In this document: piece after piece, positions 24,432-32,344 of the stretch
Position numbering within the stretch: position 1 is the stretch's first letter
Layout: the number at the start of each line of letters is the position of its first letter
Origin: an uncultured Bacilli bacterium
Lineage (GTDB): Bacteria; Bacillota_I; Bacilli_A; RF39; UBA660
DNA length: 52,163 nt
NCBI GenBank assembly: GCA_947629315.1
Contig: CANRDB010000008.1
Coordinates: forward strand, 1-52,163
Reading direction: 5' to 3'
Translations under genes and position numbers: made by a program
The notes under the pieces: generated by a model
Seen by the model: only the letters and a program-made list of their open reading frames with translations
The model's database searches: none
Told to the model about the DNA's origin: nothing

Positions 24432-25565
24432 ATGGTTTATTTAGATTATAGTGCGACTACTCCAGTCAATGAAGAGGTATTAAATAGTTTTTGTGAAGCA
24501 GCAAGGAGGTTTCCTGGAAATCCTAATTCTCTTCATCGGTTAGGAGTAGAAGCCAATCATATGATAGAGAAGTCGACTCATCAAATTGCTTCCATTATGG
24601 GTGTAAAAGAGGATGAGATTATTTATACGAGTGGTTCTAGTGAAGCAAATAATTTAGCTATTTTAGGAGTTGCTCATCGCTATTGCAATAGAGGACGTCA
24701 TATTATTACTACGGATTTGGAACATTCTTCGGTAAGGGAACCTATGAAAGCATTGATAGAGGAAGGCTATGAGGTTAGTGCTGTTCACTTAGATGATTCT
24801 GGTAAGGTAGATATAGAAAGTTTGAAAAGTTTGATACGTGAGGATACCATTTTAGTGAGTATTTGTGCGGTGAATAGTGAGTTAGGTATTCGTCAACCGA
24901 TAGAAGAAATGGGAATGTTCTTGAAACAGTATCCGAAGTGTTATTTTCATGTGGATATGACACAGGCGGTTGGTAAGGTTGCCATCTCCTTAGAGAATGT
25001 AGATCTTGCTTCTTTTGCCGCTCATAAGTTTTATGGATTAAAGGGAATTGGTGTGTTAGTAAAAAAGGAACATATGGAGTTAACCCCAATGATTTATGGA
25101 GGAAAGAGTACGACGAAGTATCGTAGTGGCACACCAGCGCTCCCACTGATTGTTTCGATGGCGAAAGCTTTACGTCTTGCGACAACAGATTTGGATAAGA
25201 AGTATGAAAGAGTTTTAGAAATGAATCAGATTTTGAGAAGTTTTTTTGAAAAGTATGAATCGGTTCATATCAATAGTCCGAAAGATGCGATTCCCCATAT
25301 TTTAAATATTAGTGTAGTAGGAGTAAAGCCAGAAACCATGTTACATGCGTTAGAAGAGAAGGATGTTTTTATTTCTACGAAGAGTGCTTGTTCTTCTCAA
25401 CAGGCACAATCAGAATCTGTTTTAGCCGTTACCAAAAATAAAGAGTTTGCTTCTTCTAGTCTTCGGATTAGTATTTCCTATTTGACAACTAAGGAAGAAC
25501 TAGAGAAATTAGAAGAGGCATTTGATGAGTGTTATCAAAGATTAATTCAGTTAAGAAGTCATTAG
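24432..25565 (+). CDS. Cysteine desulfurase, NifS/IscS type
   Basis: Pyridoxal-phosphate enzyme that takes sulfur from cysteine for Fe-S clusters or tRNA thiolation. Landmarks: YLDYSATTPVNEEV at the N-terminus, TSGSSEANNLAI, EHSSV, the Asp in FHVDMTQAVGK, the PLP-binding Lys in FAAHKFYGLKGIG, RSGTPALP, and the persulfide Cys in TKSACSSQQ. At 377 residues it is complete. No scaffold gene (iscU, sufU) or thiolase partner (mnmA, thiI) is adjacent. It is flanked instead by two exported CxxC proteins. The start ATG 24432 has AAGGTGAT. Confidence 0.93.
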   Translation: MVYLDYSATTPVNEEVLNSFCEAARRFPGNPNSLHRLGVEANHMIEKSTHQIASIMGVKEDEIIYTSGSSEANNLAILGVAHRYCNRGRHIITTDLEHSSVREPMKALIEEGYEVSAVHLDDSGKVDIESLKSLIREDTILVSICAVNSELGIRQPIEEMGMFLKQYPKCYFHVDMTQAVGKVAISLENVDLASFAAHKFYGLKGIGVLVKKEHMELTPMIYGGKSTTKYRSGTPALPLIVSMAKALRLATTDLDKKYERVLEMNQILRSFFEKYESVHINSPKDAIPHILNISVVGVKPETMLHALEEKDVFISTKSACSSQQAQSESVLAVTKNKEFASSSLRISISYLTTKEELEKLEEAFDECYQRLIQLRSH

Positions 25566-25579
25566 GAAGTTAGGTAGTT

Positions 25580-26686
25580 ATGAAAAAATATGTTGTATTT
25601 TTGTTGTTATTGGTTTTCATTCCCAGTAGTGTAAAGGGGATAGTGTCTACCGATGAACCAAATTCCAATCATCCCATCACTATTTACTTTTTCCATCGAG
25701 AAGGATGTTCACATTGTGAGGAAGAACAAGAATGGTTAGAGGAGTTTGTGAAATCTTCTTCTTATATTCAAGTAGAGAAGTATGAAGTGACTGAGAATAA
25801 ACAATTGGTTGGTAAGGTACGAAAGAAGTTTGGAATCAAGAATAAATATGTGCCACTCACGGTGATTGGAGACGAATATTTTATTGGTTATAATAAAGAT
25901 ATTCAAGAGAAAATTAAGAAGCAATGTCAAGAGGATATCGTGAGAGAAGATTATGTTGATGTAGTATCTAAGGTAAAACAAGAGGCGGATTTGCGCAATT
26001 ATTCGATGATTAGTGTTCCTATGTTAGGAATTGTATTAGGTCTCATTAGTGGTTTTAACCCATTCTTTCTTTGGACATTCGCATTTTTCATAATGACTTT
26101 AGGTAGGAAAAAAGAGTCTAAAAATACGGGTGTTTTAGGAAGTTTATTTCTATTAGGAAGCGGTGTTTTAGCGATGCTTGGGATGCTTCTTTGGTATGGC
26201 ATAGGAACTGTGTTTTCCATTCCTGTTTTCTATGTTTTCATCGCCATGATTGCTTTGGGATTAGGAATTCTAAAGATTAGTTCGGTAGTACGGAAGAAAA
26301 GTGGTAAAAAAAGAAGTCGTCTCTTAGTGATTCGACAAATGGATCGATTGGGTTCTAAGGATGTTTCCCTTCCAGATTTTTTAATCCTTATTTTATTAGT
26401 GGGAGGTCTTCTAGTCATAGAACAATATGGTATTAGTTTGTTCTATGCTCAAATCGTTCGTATGAGTTTTGAGAAAATAGGAATCTCTCTTATCATGCTC
26501 GCAAGTTATGTCATTTCTTTTTTAATCCCACCATTTCTATGTTATGGGAAAATGCTTCGTAAGGGGAAAAATATAGAATTTCCTAAAAAGTTTGTACCTT
26601 GTATGACAGTTCTCGATGGATGTCTTCTTCTAGTACTTGGACTTTTTATTTTATTTCAACCGACTTGGATTATTTTTCCTTATTAA
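25580..26686 (+). CDS. Exported thioredoxin fused to CcdA-like membrane domain lacking its Cys
   Basis: 368 residues. A signal peptide (about 1-20) leads into a thioredoxin-like domain with Cys43-Ser-His-Cys46 and a KYVPLTVIG strand. From about residue 146 there are six or so membrane segments related to the CcdA/DsbD electron-transfer family, normally recognised by a GFNPC motif in the first helix. Here the motif is GFNPF (158-162), so the thiol that passes electrons is replaced by Phe. Remaining cysteines lie in IPPFLCYG and FVPCMTVLDGC. It may be a modified relay or an anchored thioredoxin with a dead channel. It follows the desulfurase by 14 bases and is probably in the same operon. Confidence 0.82.
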   Translation: MKKYVVFLLLLVFIPSSVKGIVSTDEPNSNHPITIYFFHREGCSHCEEEQEWLEEFVKSSSYIQVEKYEVTENKQLVGKVRKKFGIKNKYVPLTVIGDEYFIGYNKDIQEKIKKQCQEDIVREDYVDVVSKVKQEADLRNYSMISVPMLGIVLGLISGFNPFFLWTFAFFIMTLGRKKESKNTGVLGSLFLLGSGVLAMLGMLLWYGIGTVFSIPVFYVFIAMIALGLGILKISSVVRKKSGKKRSRLLVIRQMDRLGSKDVSLPDFLILILLVGGLLVIEQYGISLFYAQIVRMSFEKIGISLIMLASYVISFLIPPFLCYGKMLRKGKNIEFPKKFVPCMTVLDGCLLLVLGLFILFQPTWIIFPY

Positions 26687-26708
26687 ATTTGTCAACTCTA
26701 GAAATTTT

Positions 26709-26732
26709 AAAAGCCATGTATTGGCTTTTTTT
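26709..26732 (+). terminator. Terminator after the thioredoxin/CcdA-like gene
   Basis: AAAAGCC pairs with GGCTTTT around a seven-base loop, followed by further T. Confidence 0.85.
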
Positions 26733-26780
26733 GGGTTTTGTGATAACATGATAGTAGAAATAATAGAATAGGAGATAGTT

Positions 26781-27593
26781 ATGGAACAGTCAAAAGGAAA
26801 GAATGGACAATTAGGATTAATTTTGTTATTAGTTTTAATGATTGCGTTTGTGATTTATCAGGTTGTTATTGCCCCTATGCTAAAGAAAGAAAAGCAGGAA
26901 ACATCCAATGTACAAGAAGAGACGGAAGAAGAGAAAATTGCTCGTATTTCTAGTGAGTTATATGAAGTTTTTGCTCTTTCTTTAGAAGAGGAAAGTGTCA
27001 TGACCGTAGCGGACCGTGAATATTTAAATGAAACGTTATCATTAGCGGATATGTCTGATGAAGTAAAATTGTATTTGGGATTTAAAAATATAGATTCTAA
27101 ATATATTATGAATGATGGTAGTTGGAGTTTAAAAGAAGCCGTAGCGAATGCGAATGGCAATTACTATTATAAAGGAAAATATGTGATGGTATCTGCTTTA
27201 GAGGAATCTATGAAAGAACTCTTTGGAGATATTCCTATCAATCATAAGACGATTACTTTAAATAATTCTCGTTATGTATATGATGAGGCACATGAACGGT
27301 ATGAACTATGGGATGTGAAGAAGAAAACAGAAAGTACAGAACAGAAGATTGCTTATAAAGAAGTAGTCAATAATGAAACAGATTTATATATCTATGAGTA
27401 TATCGCTTATACCGATTATGCGGATCCAGAAAATTTACAGACTCGTACTGTTCATAATACGAGTGTAGAAGTGGTCATTACGGAAGAGAATGTAAAAGAT
27501 TATTTGAATTATATGGATAAATATCGTTATATTTTTACAAAACAGAAAGATGGTAGTTATCTATTTACTTCTATTGAATATGTCGATGAATAA
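26781..27593 (+). CDS. Membrane-anchored protein of unknown function
   Basis: 270 residues with one N-terminal membrane segment (about 11-31) and an extracellular charged stalk (KEKQETSNVQEETEEEK), then a mixed alpha/beta domain. Recognisable local features are a helix ending ELFGDIP (about 150-155) and strands such as YIYEYIAYTD. I know no family for it. It stands alone between two terminators, with AGGAG ahead of ATG 26781, so it has its own transcript. A substrate-binding or wall-associated role is possible, but nothing in the sequence proves it. Confidence 0.75.
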   Translation: MEQSKGKNGQLGLILLLVLMIAFVIYQVVIAPMLKKEKQETSNVQEETEEEKIARISSELYEVFALSLEEESVMTVADREYLNETLSLADMSDEVKLYLGFKNIDSKYIMNDGSWSLKEAVANANGNYYYKGKYVMVSALEESMKELFGDIPINHKTITLNNSRYVYDEAHERYELWDVKKKTESTEQKIAYKEVVNNETDLYIYEYIAYTDYADPENLQTRTVHNTSVEVVITEENVKDYLNYMDKYRYIFTKQKDGSYLFTSIEYVDE

Positions 27594-27614
27594 GGTTTTT
27601 TGAAACCTTTTTTT
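27592..27614 (+). terminator. Terminator overlapping the stop codon at 27593
   Basis: AAGGTTT pairs with AAACCTT around TTTG, followed by T residues. The left arm starts within the stop codon. Confidence 0.82.
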
Positions 27615-27658
27615 CATGTTTTCTAGTCAGAAACATACATTGTATTGGGAGGTATGTA

Positions 27659-28876
27659 ATGAGTTTGAAAACATTTTGGAAAAACTATCGTTTTTCACTT
27701 CTTTTATTAATTTCTATATTTTTAGGAATGATAACAGGAGCTTTTATCAGTGATAAGACGATTTCCTTTTTATCACCATTTGGTCAAGTATTTGTGAATT
27801 TACTATTTACGATTGTAGTTCCTTTGGTCTTCTTTACAATTGCGAGTAGTATTGCGAATATGTCGAGTCGTAAGAGATTAGGAAAAATTTTTGGATACAT
27901 GTTGGTTGTCTTTGGAATCACCAGTTTTCTAGCTTGTATCTTTATGTTGATTGGAGTTTGGATTGTAGACCCTGTCGGACATGCTAGTATCGATTTAGTG
28001 GAAGGAGTAAAAAATGAAGTAGATTTAGGAAGTAGTATTGTCAATATGTTTACTGTAGGGGAATTTCAAGACTTACTCAATAAAAGTCATATGTTTCCAT
28101 TAATTATCTTCACCATCTTATTTGGACTTAGTATCAATTTATTAGGAGAAGAAGCAAATCCTGTACGAAAGACATTAGAGGTTTGTGCGAAAGCCTTTAT
28201 GAAGATGATTACTATCATTATGTATTATGCACCGATTGGTTTATTTGCTTATTTTGCTGTTTTAACCCATGATTATGGTCCTGCTATCATTGGCGAATAT
28301 GCGAAGAGTATGGTTTTTTATATTGTGATGGCTGTTTTATACTACTTTATTTTTTATCCAATCTATATTGCTATGGCGCGAGGAAGAGGAAGTATTCGTT
28401 CAACTTTAAAAAGAATGTTTTTACCAACAGCAACGGCCTTAGGAACTTGTTCTTCACTAGCGACATTACCAGCGAATTTAGAAGCTACTGCCGCTATAGG
28501 AGTAGAGAAGGATGTAAGGGAGGTTACTCTTCCGATTGGTGCTACGATGCATATGGAAGGATCGAGTATGGCATCCATTCTGAAAATAGCTTTTTTATTT
28601 AGTATTTTTGGAAGAAACTTTACTAGTATTTCTACTATTTTAGTAGCTATCGTCATTGCGGTTTTAAGTGGTGTTGTCATGTCTGGTATTCCTGGTGGTG
28701 GTTTGATAGGGGAACTATTAATCGTTACGTTATACGATTTTCCGCTTTCTGCCTTTCCGATTATCGCTACCATCGGATGGTTAGTAGATTCTCCAGCAAC
28801 TGCTTTAAATGCTGTAGGGGATATTCCAAGTACGATGATGATTTCTAAATTGGTAACTCGTTCTGAAAAGTATTGA
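27659..28876 (+). CDS. Dicarboxylate/amino acid:cation symporter
   Basis: Sodium- or proton-coupled uptake of acidic amino acids or dicarboxylates at the cell membrane (DAACS/GltP family). Landmarks: NLLFTIVVPLVFFTIASSI, FGLSINLLGEEANPVRK, the serine-rich hairpin TALGTCSSLATLPANLEA, IGATMHMEGSSM, and the second hairpin SGIPGGGLIGE. The cation-site region is DSPATALNAVGDIPSTMM. At 405 residues it has the common length, with eight helices expected. GGGAGGT precedes ATG 27659. The substrate cannot be told from the sequence. Confidence 0.93.
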   Translation: MSLKTFWKNYRFSLLLLISIFLGMITGAFISDKTISFLSPFGQVFVNLLFTIVVPLVFFTIASSIANMSSRKRLGKIFGYMLVVFGITSFLACIFMLIGVWIVDPVGHASIDLVEGVKNEVDLGSSIVNMFTVGEFQDLLNKSHMFPLIIFTILFGLSINLLGEEANPVRKTLEVCAKAFMKMITIIMYYAPIGLFAYFAVLTHDYGPAIIGEYAKSMVFYIVMAVLYYFIFYPIYIAMARGRGSIRSTLKRMFLPTATALGTCSSLATLPANLEATAAIGVEKDVREVTLPIGATMHMEGSSMASILKIAFLFSIFGRNFTSISTILVAIVIAVLSGVVMSGIPGGGLIGELLIVTLYDFPLSAFPIIATIGWLVDSPATALNAVGDIPSTMMISKLVTRSEKY

Positions 28877-28897
28877 CAAAATACTTTTCTTTTTTTC
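28866..28897 (+). terminator. Terminator after the symporter gene
   Basis: AAAAGTATT pairs with AATACTTTT around GACAA, followed by a long T tract. The left arm lies in the last codons of the gene. Confidence 0.85.
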
Positions 28898-28963
28898 TAA
28901 AAATTTCTTTTGGTCCTTGACTTCTGATTCTTTTTATGTCTTACTTATAATACAGGTGGTAGG

Positions 28964-29266
28964 ATGAATATCTATACGTTTACGAATCGAGAATGGAAAA
29001 CAGCCATGAGAGCATTCGGAAAATGTGTCTATGGAAGAATTGTCTTTTGTCTATCTTACAGTGTTTTTTTCATCAGTTTAGCAAGCTGGATTGTGAGTGT
29101 CGTTTGTTGCGTATTAGAACCCATGCTATGCTCTTTTTTAGCAGGTTGGTTATTCGTTTGGTTGGGATTTATTTTAGTGAGTTTTATTTTAGGAAATATT
29201 TATTTTTATCACCAATTAGTAAAATTTATTGAGACGACTGGAATAGAAAGAACTGAGGAACATTGA
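28964..29266 (+). CDS. Small two-span membrane protein
   Basis: 100 residues with two hydrophobic segments (about 25-45 and 52-80), a short basic N-terminus and a charged C-terminus ending in ERTEEH. The second reading frame in the same DNA is a shadow. GGTGGTAGG lies before ATG 28964. Its stop codon overlaps the start of the NlpC/P60 gene (TGATG), so the two are coupled and it may be a membrane partner for that wall hydrolase. I know no family for it. Confidence 0.72.
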   Translation: MNIYTFTNREWKTAMRAFGKCVYGRIVFCLSYSVFFISLASWIVSVVCCVLEPMLCSFLAGWLFVWLGFILVSFILGNIYFYHQLVKFIETTGIERTEEH

Positions 29267-30831
29267 TGGAGAAAAAAAGAAGATATTATATAATAGAGAT
29301 AGTGTTTTGGACTGTCGTTTGTTGTAGTGTTGACCTCTTTATCACTTATGGAACCATTCGTGAGGAACAGTCTTCTAAAAAAAGGGAGGAACCGCTTTCT
29401 TTTCAAATAGTGGATACCTCTAAAGACTGCCCAGAAGGATTAGAGGAAATCGCACGGGATGAAGAGTGGATTTACTATTTACCTTGTCAGAAGAGTGAGA
29501 ATATTTATATTGAGTTTTCTAATGGTGAGCGTTATCGTTTACGAGAAGCATTAGAAAAGGAAAAAGTAACGATAGAGGAATTATTGAAAAAAGAATTAGT
29601 ATTGGAAAAAGTACCTATTTCTACGGAACCAGATACTACCCAAAATTCTAATACCAATTCCAATACGAATAAAGAGCCATCGAAACCATCGACGAATTCT
29701 TCTACCAATCAAGAAAAACCATCTTCGAATCAAGAGTTTTCGATTGCTTCTGATACTACGTTACTACTAACAGAACAGGAAATTGAAAGTTATAACCAAA
29801 AAATTCGTAGTCGTACAAATCAAGCCTATGATGTAGAAAGGACTACCTCTTTGTCGAAGAAGCAAATTTTAGATTATATGAATGATTATACTCTTCCGAA
29901 ACTTCCCCAGTATCGTGGTAAAACAGCAATTACGAATAAGGATTTAGATACCATTTTAGAAAATCAAAATCGAGAGAAGGTAACTGATCAAAAATCCTTA
30001 CAAAGGGGAATTGTTGTGAAACGGACCAATTTAAAATCATTTCCGACTTCTCTTCATTTCTTTGATGAAAAAGGCGCTACAGACTTTGATAATCTGCAAG
30101 AGAGTGAACTTCATGTGAATACGCCACTTCTCATTCTCCACGAAAGTAAAGATCATGAGTGGTATTTTGTAATGACACCTTTCTATGTGGGATGGGTTCT
30201 AAAACAGGATATCGCAATCGCAACGGATGAGGATTATCGCTATTTTCAAAAGAATGACTCTTTCGTCGTGATTCTAGAACCGAAAATAAAAGTGGGAGAT
30301 ACTCTTTTAGATATGAGCGTGCAACTTCCTTATGTGGGGACACAATCTGGAAATTATCGAGTGATACTTCCAGTGAAATTGGCAAATGGACAAGTTGGTA
30401 AAAAAGAAGTGTCGATAGCACAATCTTCTGCTCACGTTGGATATCTTCCTTATACCAAACAGAATGTGTATCAACAAGCTATGAAGTACCAAGGAACTCC
30501 TTATCACTGGGGAGGTATGGATGAGGGAGTAGATTGTTCTAGTTATGTTGCGAATGTCTATCGTACGTTTGGTATTCAGTTTCCTCGAAATACTTCTAGT
30601 CAAAAGAGTAGTGTAGGAACCATCACTTCTTTAAAAGAAAAGACTACCAAAGAAAAACTTTCTCTTTTAAAGGGAAAAGAACCTTGCTTACTATATCAAG
30701 ATGGACACGTGATGCTTTATCTGGGAATGAAGAACAATCGACATTATATGATTCATGCTTCCGGTACGGAAATGAAAGTAGTTGTAACAGAATTAACGAC
30801 TTCTAGTAGTTATCTTAAAAAGATTGATTGA
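29266..30831 (+). CDS. Membrane-anchored NlpC/P60 cell-wall hydrolase
   Basis: 521 residues. An N-terminal membrane anchor (about 7-25) is followed by a Ser/Asn/Thr-rich low-complexity linker (NSNTNSNTNKEPSKP and beyond, about 120-160), an SH3-like region (about 230-310), and a C-terminal NlpC/P60 peptidase. The catalytic Cys lies in YHWGGMDEGVDCSSYV, the His in GHVMLYLG, and a further His in YMIHASG. It should cut peptide cross-links of peptidoglycan outside the membrane. I use ATG 29266, overlapping the previous stop codon, with GAGGA upstream; a TTG three bases earlier is less likely. Confidence 0.88.
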   Translation: MEKKRRYYIIEIVFWTVVCCSVDLFITYGTIREEQSSKKREEPLSFQIVDTSKDCPEGLEEIARDEEWIYYLPCQKSENIYIEFSNGERYRLREALEKEKVTIEELLKKELVLEKVPISTEPDTTQNSNTNSNTNKEPSKPSTNSSTNQEKPSSNQEFSIASDTTLLLTEQEIESYNQKIRSRTNQAYDVERTTSLSKKQILDYMNDYTLPKLPQYRGKTAITNKDLDTILENQNREKVTDQKSLQRGIVVKRTNLKSFPTSLHFFDEKGATDFDNLQESELHVNTPLLILHESKDHEWYFVMTPFYVGWVLKQDIAIATDEDYRYFQKNDSFVVILEPKIKVGDTLLDMSVQLPYVGTQSGNYRVILPVKLANGQVGKKEVSIAQSSAHVGYLPYTKQNVYQQAMKYQGTPYHWGGMDEGVDCSSYVANVYRTFGIQFPRNTSSQKSSVGTITSLKEKTTKEKLSLLKGKEPCLLYQDGHVMLYLGMKNNRHYMIHASGTEMKVVVTELTTSSSYLKKID

Positions 30832-30857
30832 TTGGTTGTGATTCAATAACGGTAAAA

Positions 30858-30896
30858 AAGGAAAAGTTACGAAAATGAGTACTTTTCCTTTATTTT
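30858..30896 (+). terminator. Terminator after the NlpC/P60 gene
   Basis: AAGGAAAAGT pairs with ACTTTTCCTT (ten base pairs) around a 13-base loop, followed by TATTTTT. Confidence 0.85.
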
Positions 30897-30909
30897 TGAA
30901 TCATAAGTT

Positions 30910-30918
30910 TGCTATAAT
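30910..30918 (+). promoter_or_regulatory. Extended -10 promoter of the GH13 gene
   Basis: TGC followed by TATAAT, 18 bases before the start codon of the alpha-amylase-like gene, with AGGAGAT between. Confidence 0.58.
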
Positions 30919-30936
30919 GATAATAGGAGATAGAAT

Positions 30937-31854
30937 ATGAGAATTATACATTTTTTTAACTGGCGCTTGCTAGATATTATTCCCGTGCTAGCAAAAGTAA
31001 AAGAACAGGGATTTGATGCGATTCAGATTAATCCTATTCAACCATTAAAGGAAGATGGGGTAAAGGAGTGGTGGATGTCTTACCAACCTATTGATTTTGC
31101 AATCGGTAATTATTTTGGAACAAAGGAAGATTTGATACAACTCTGCCTAGAAGCTAATCAACATGACTTACAAATATTCGCGGATGTTGTTATCAATCAC
31201 ATGGGAGCATCGGAAGAGGACGATTTGACTCCTCACGATAAAGTATCGGAAAAATTAAAGAGTAGGAAGGATTATTGGCGGGAAAGAGAAAGAGTTTACG
31301 ATTGGAATAATCGAGCGGAAGTTATTCATCGCTGTATCAATCTACCAGGATTAAATGTCTATCACCCTGAAGTAGAAGATATGATTGTTGATTTTTTAAA
31401 TGAATTAATTGATTGCGGTGTAGGGGGATTTCGGTTTGATGCTGCCAAATCGATTGGTCTTCCCAGTGAGGGATATCGTTTTTGGCCAAATATTATTTAT
31501 CGATTAAAAAAATATGGATTATTTTTATACGGGGAAGTGATTTTTGAAGAGCATAGAGAGATTATTGATGAGTATGCTGAATACATGAATGTGTTAGGAA
31601 ATTATGATGGAAGAAATCCATCTAAGATGGTCAAATTTGTCGAAAGTCATGATTCTTTCTTAAGCAATGATAGGTTAGGGTATATGAGAGGAATCCCTAG
31701 TGAACATATTGTTCATGGATATCAATCAATCGTTTCTAAGTATCCGAATACCTTATTCTATGTTCGACCTTGGGATAATACATGGCAGAGTGATAAGGTG
31801 AAGATTGCGCATATCCAAGATTATCGTCCAGAGGCCATAAAAAAATATGGATAA
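30937..31854 (+). CDS. Short alpha-amylase family (GH13) enzyme
   Basis: Glycoside hydrolase family 13 catalytic barrel of 305 residues. The four family regions are present in order: IFADVVINHMG, GGFRFDAAK (nucleophile Asp), YGEV (acid/base Glu) and VESHDS (third carboxylate). There is no signal peptide, so it acts in the cytoplasm. It is short for GH13: the C-terminal beta-sandwich domain is missing and the B domain is small, resembling minimal amylases. I see no frameshift. ATG 30937 is preceded by AGGAGAT. Starch- or glycogen-derived glucans are the likely substrate, but specificity cannot be read here. Confidence 0.9.
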   Translation: MRIIHFFNWRLLDIIPVLAKVKEQGFDAIQINPIQPLKEDGVKEWWMSYQPIDFAIGNYFGTKEDLIQLCLEANQHDLQIFADVVINHMGASEEDDLTPHDKVSEKLKSRKDYWRERERVYDWNNRAEVIHRCINLPGLNVYHPEVEDMIVDFLNELIDCGVGGFRFDAAKSIGLPSEGYRFWPNIIYRLKKYGLFLYGEVIFEEHREIIDEYAEYMNVLGNYDGRNPSKMVKFVESHDSFLSNDRLGYMRGIPSEHIVHGYQSIVSKYPNTLFYVRPWDNTWQSDKVKIAHIQDYRPEAIKKYG

Positions 31855-31874
31855 TCGAAAGATTATTCATATTT
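31851..31874. terminator. Terminator between convergent genes
   Basis: ATAATC pairs with GATTAT around a GAAA tetraloop and is followed by a T-rich stretch. It overlaps the GH13 stop codon and lies just past the end of the convergent zinc-ribbon gene. Confidence 0.65.
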
Positions 31875-32153
31875 TTATTCGACAACTTTGCAATGGCAAT
31901 ATTCACATACTAAATGCTTATTAGTAGGTGCTCCACAATGTGGACAATTCATAGGAAGATTTTCTTCTTTTTGACGTTCTGCTAAATCCATCATCTTTTC
32001 TTCATTTTTAATCTTCATATCCGTTGTTACAGAATTAATACCTTCACCAGCCATATTTCCAACGGCATTACCAACAGCATTTCCAATGGCATTTCCAGCA
32101 GCACGACTCATGCTTCCCATCGCATTGTTTAACATACGATCTAAGAGTCCCAT
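31875..32153 (-). CDS. Small glycine-zipper and zinc-ribbon protein
   Basis: 92 residues. Residues 14-36 form a glycine-zipper pattern (AGNAIGNAVGNAVGNMAGEG), a helix that tends to pack in membranes or oligomers. Residues 69-87 hold a zinc ribbon with two CxxC pairs (NCPHCGAPT and CEYCHC). A charged helix joins the two. AGGAGGC lies before the start codon, and an extended -10 (TGT TATAAT on the minus strand, plus 32182-32190) is upstream. Function unknown; the layout suggests a small scaffold or an adaptor at a membrane. Confidence 0.78.
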   Translation of the reverse strand: MGLLDRMLNNAMGSMSRAAGNAIGNAVGNAVGNMAGEGINSVTTDMKIKNEEKMMDLAERQKEENLPMNCPHCGAPTNKHLVCEYCHCKVVE

Positions 32154-32281
32154 CTTACAGCCTCCTTCAATTCTAGTATGATTATAACAAAAAAAGAATT
32201 TGAAATCTATATTTTTCCCATAAATTCTTTTTGGTTTACAGATTCCTCAAAAATATCTAGATTGCGATTTCACATTTCTAA

Positions 32282-32309
32282 AAAGAAAGATTGATTCTCT
32301 TTCTTTTTT
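32282..32309. terminator. Terminator-like hairpin without an upstream plus-strand gene
   Basis: AAAGAAAGA pairs perfectly with TCTTTCTTT (nine base pairs, seven-base loop) and runs into T. The gene to its left reads the other way, so no known plus-strand transcript ends here. A short untranslated RNA from the preceding 120 bases is possible but not supported by a clear promoter. Confidence 0.55.
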
Positions 32310-32310
32310 G

Positions 32311-32319
32311 TGATACAAT
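32311..32319 (+). promoter_or_regulatory. Extended -10 promoter of the AMP-ligase gene
   Basis: TGA followed by TACAAT, 25 bases before the start codon at 32345. Confidence 0.5.
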
Positions 32320-32344
32320 AACTCACATGTTAAGGAGAAGAACT

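Noticed and set aside
28993-29232. Second frame inside the small two-span protein gene
   Set aside because: Overlaps a better-supported gene with a Shine-Dalgarno site and membrane segments; it has neither.
30937-31854. GH13 gene as a truncated pseudogene
   Set aside because: All four catalytic regions are present in order, the frame is intact and promoter, ribosome-binding site and terminator are in place. It is a short enzyme, not a fragment.
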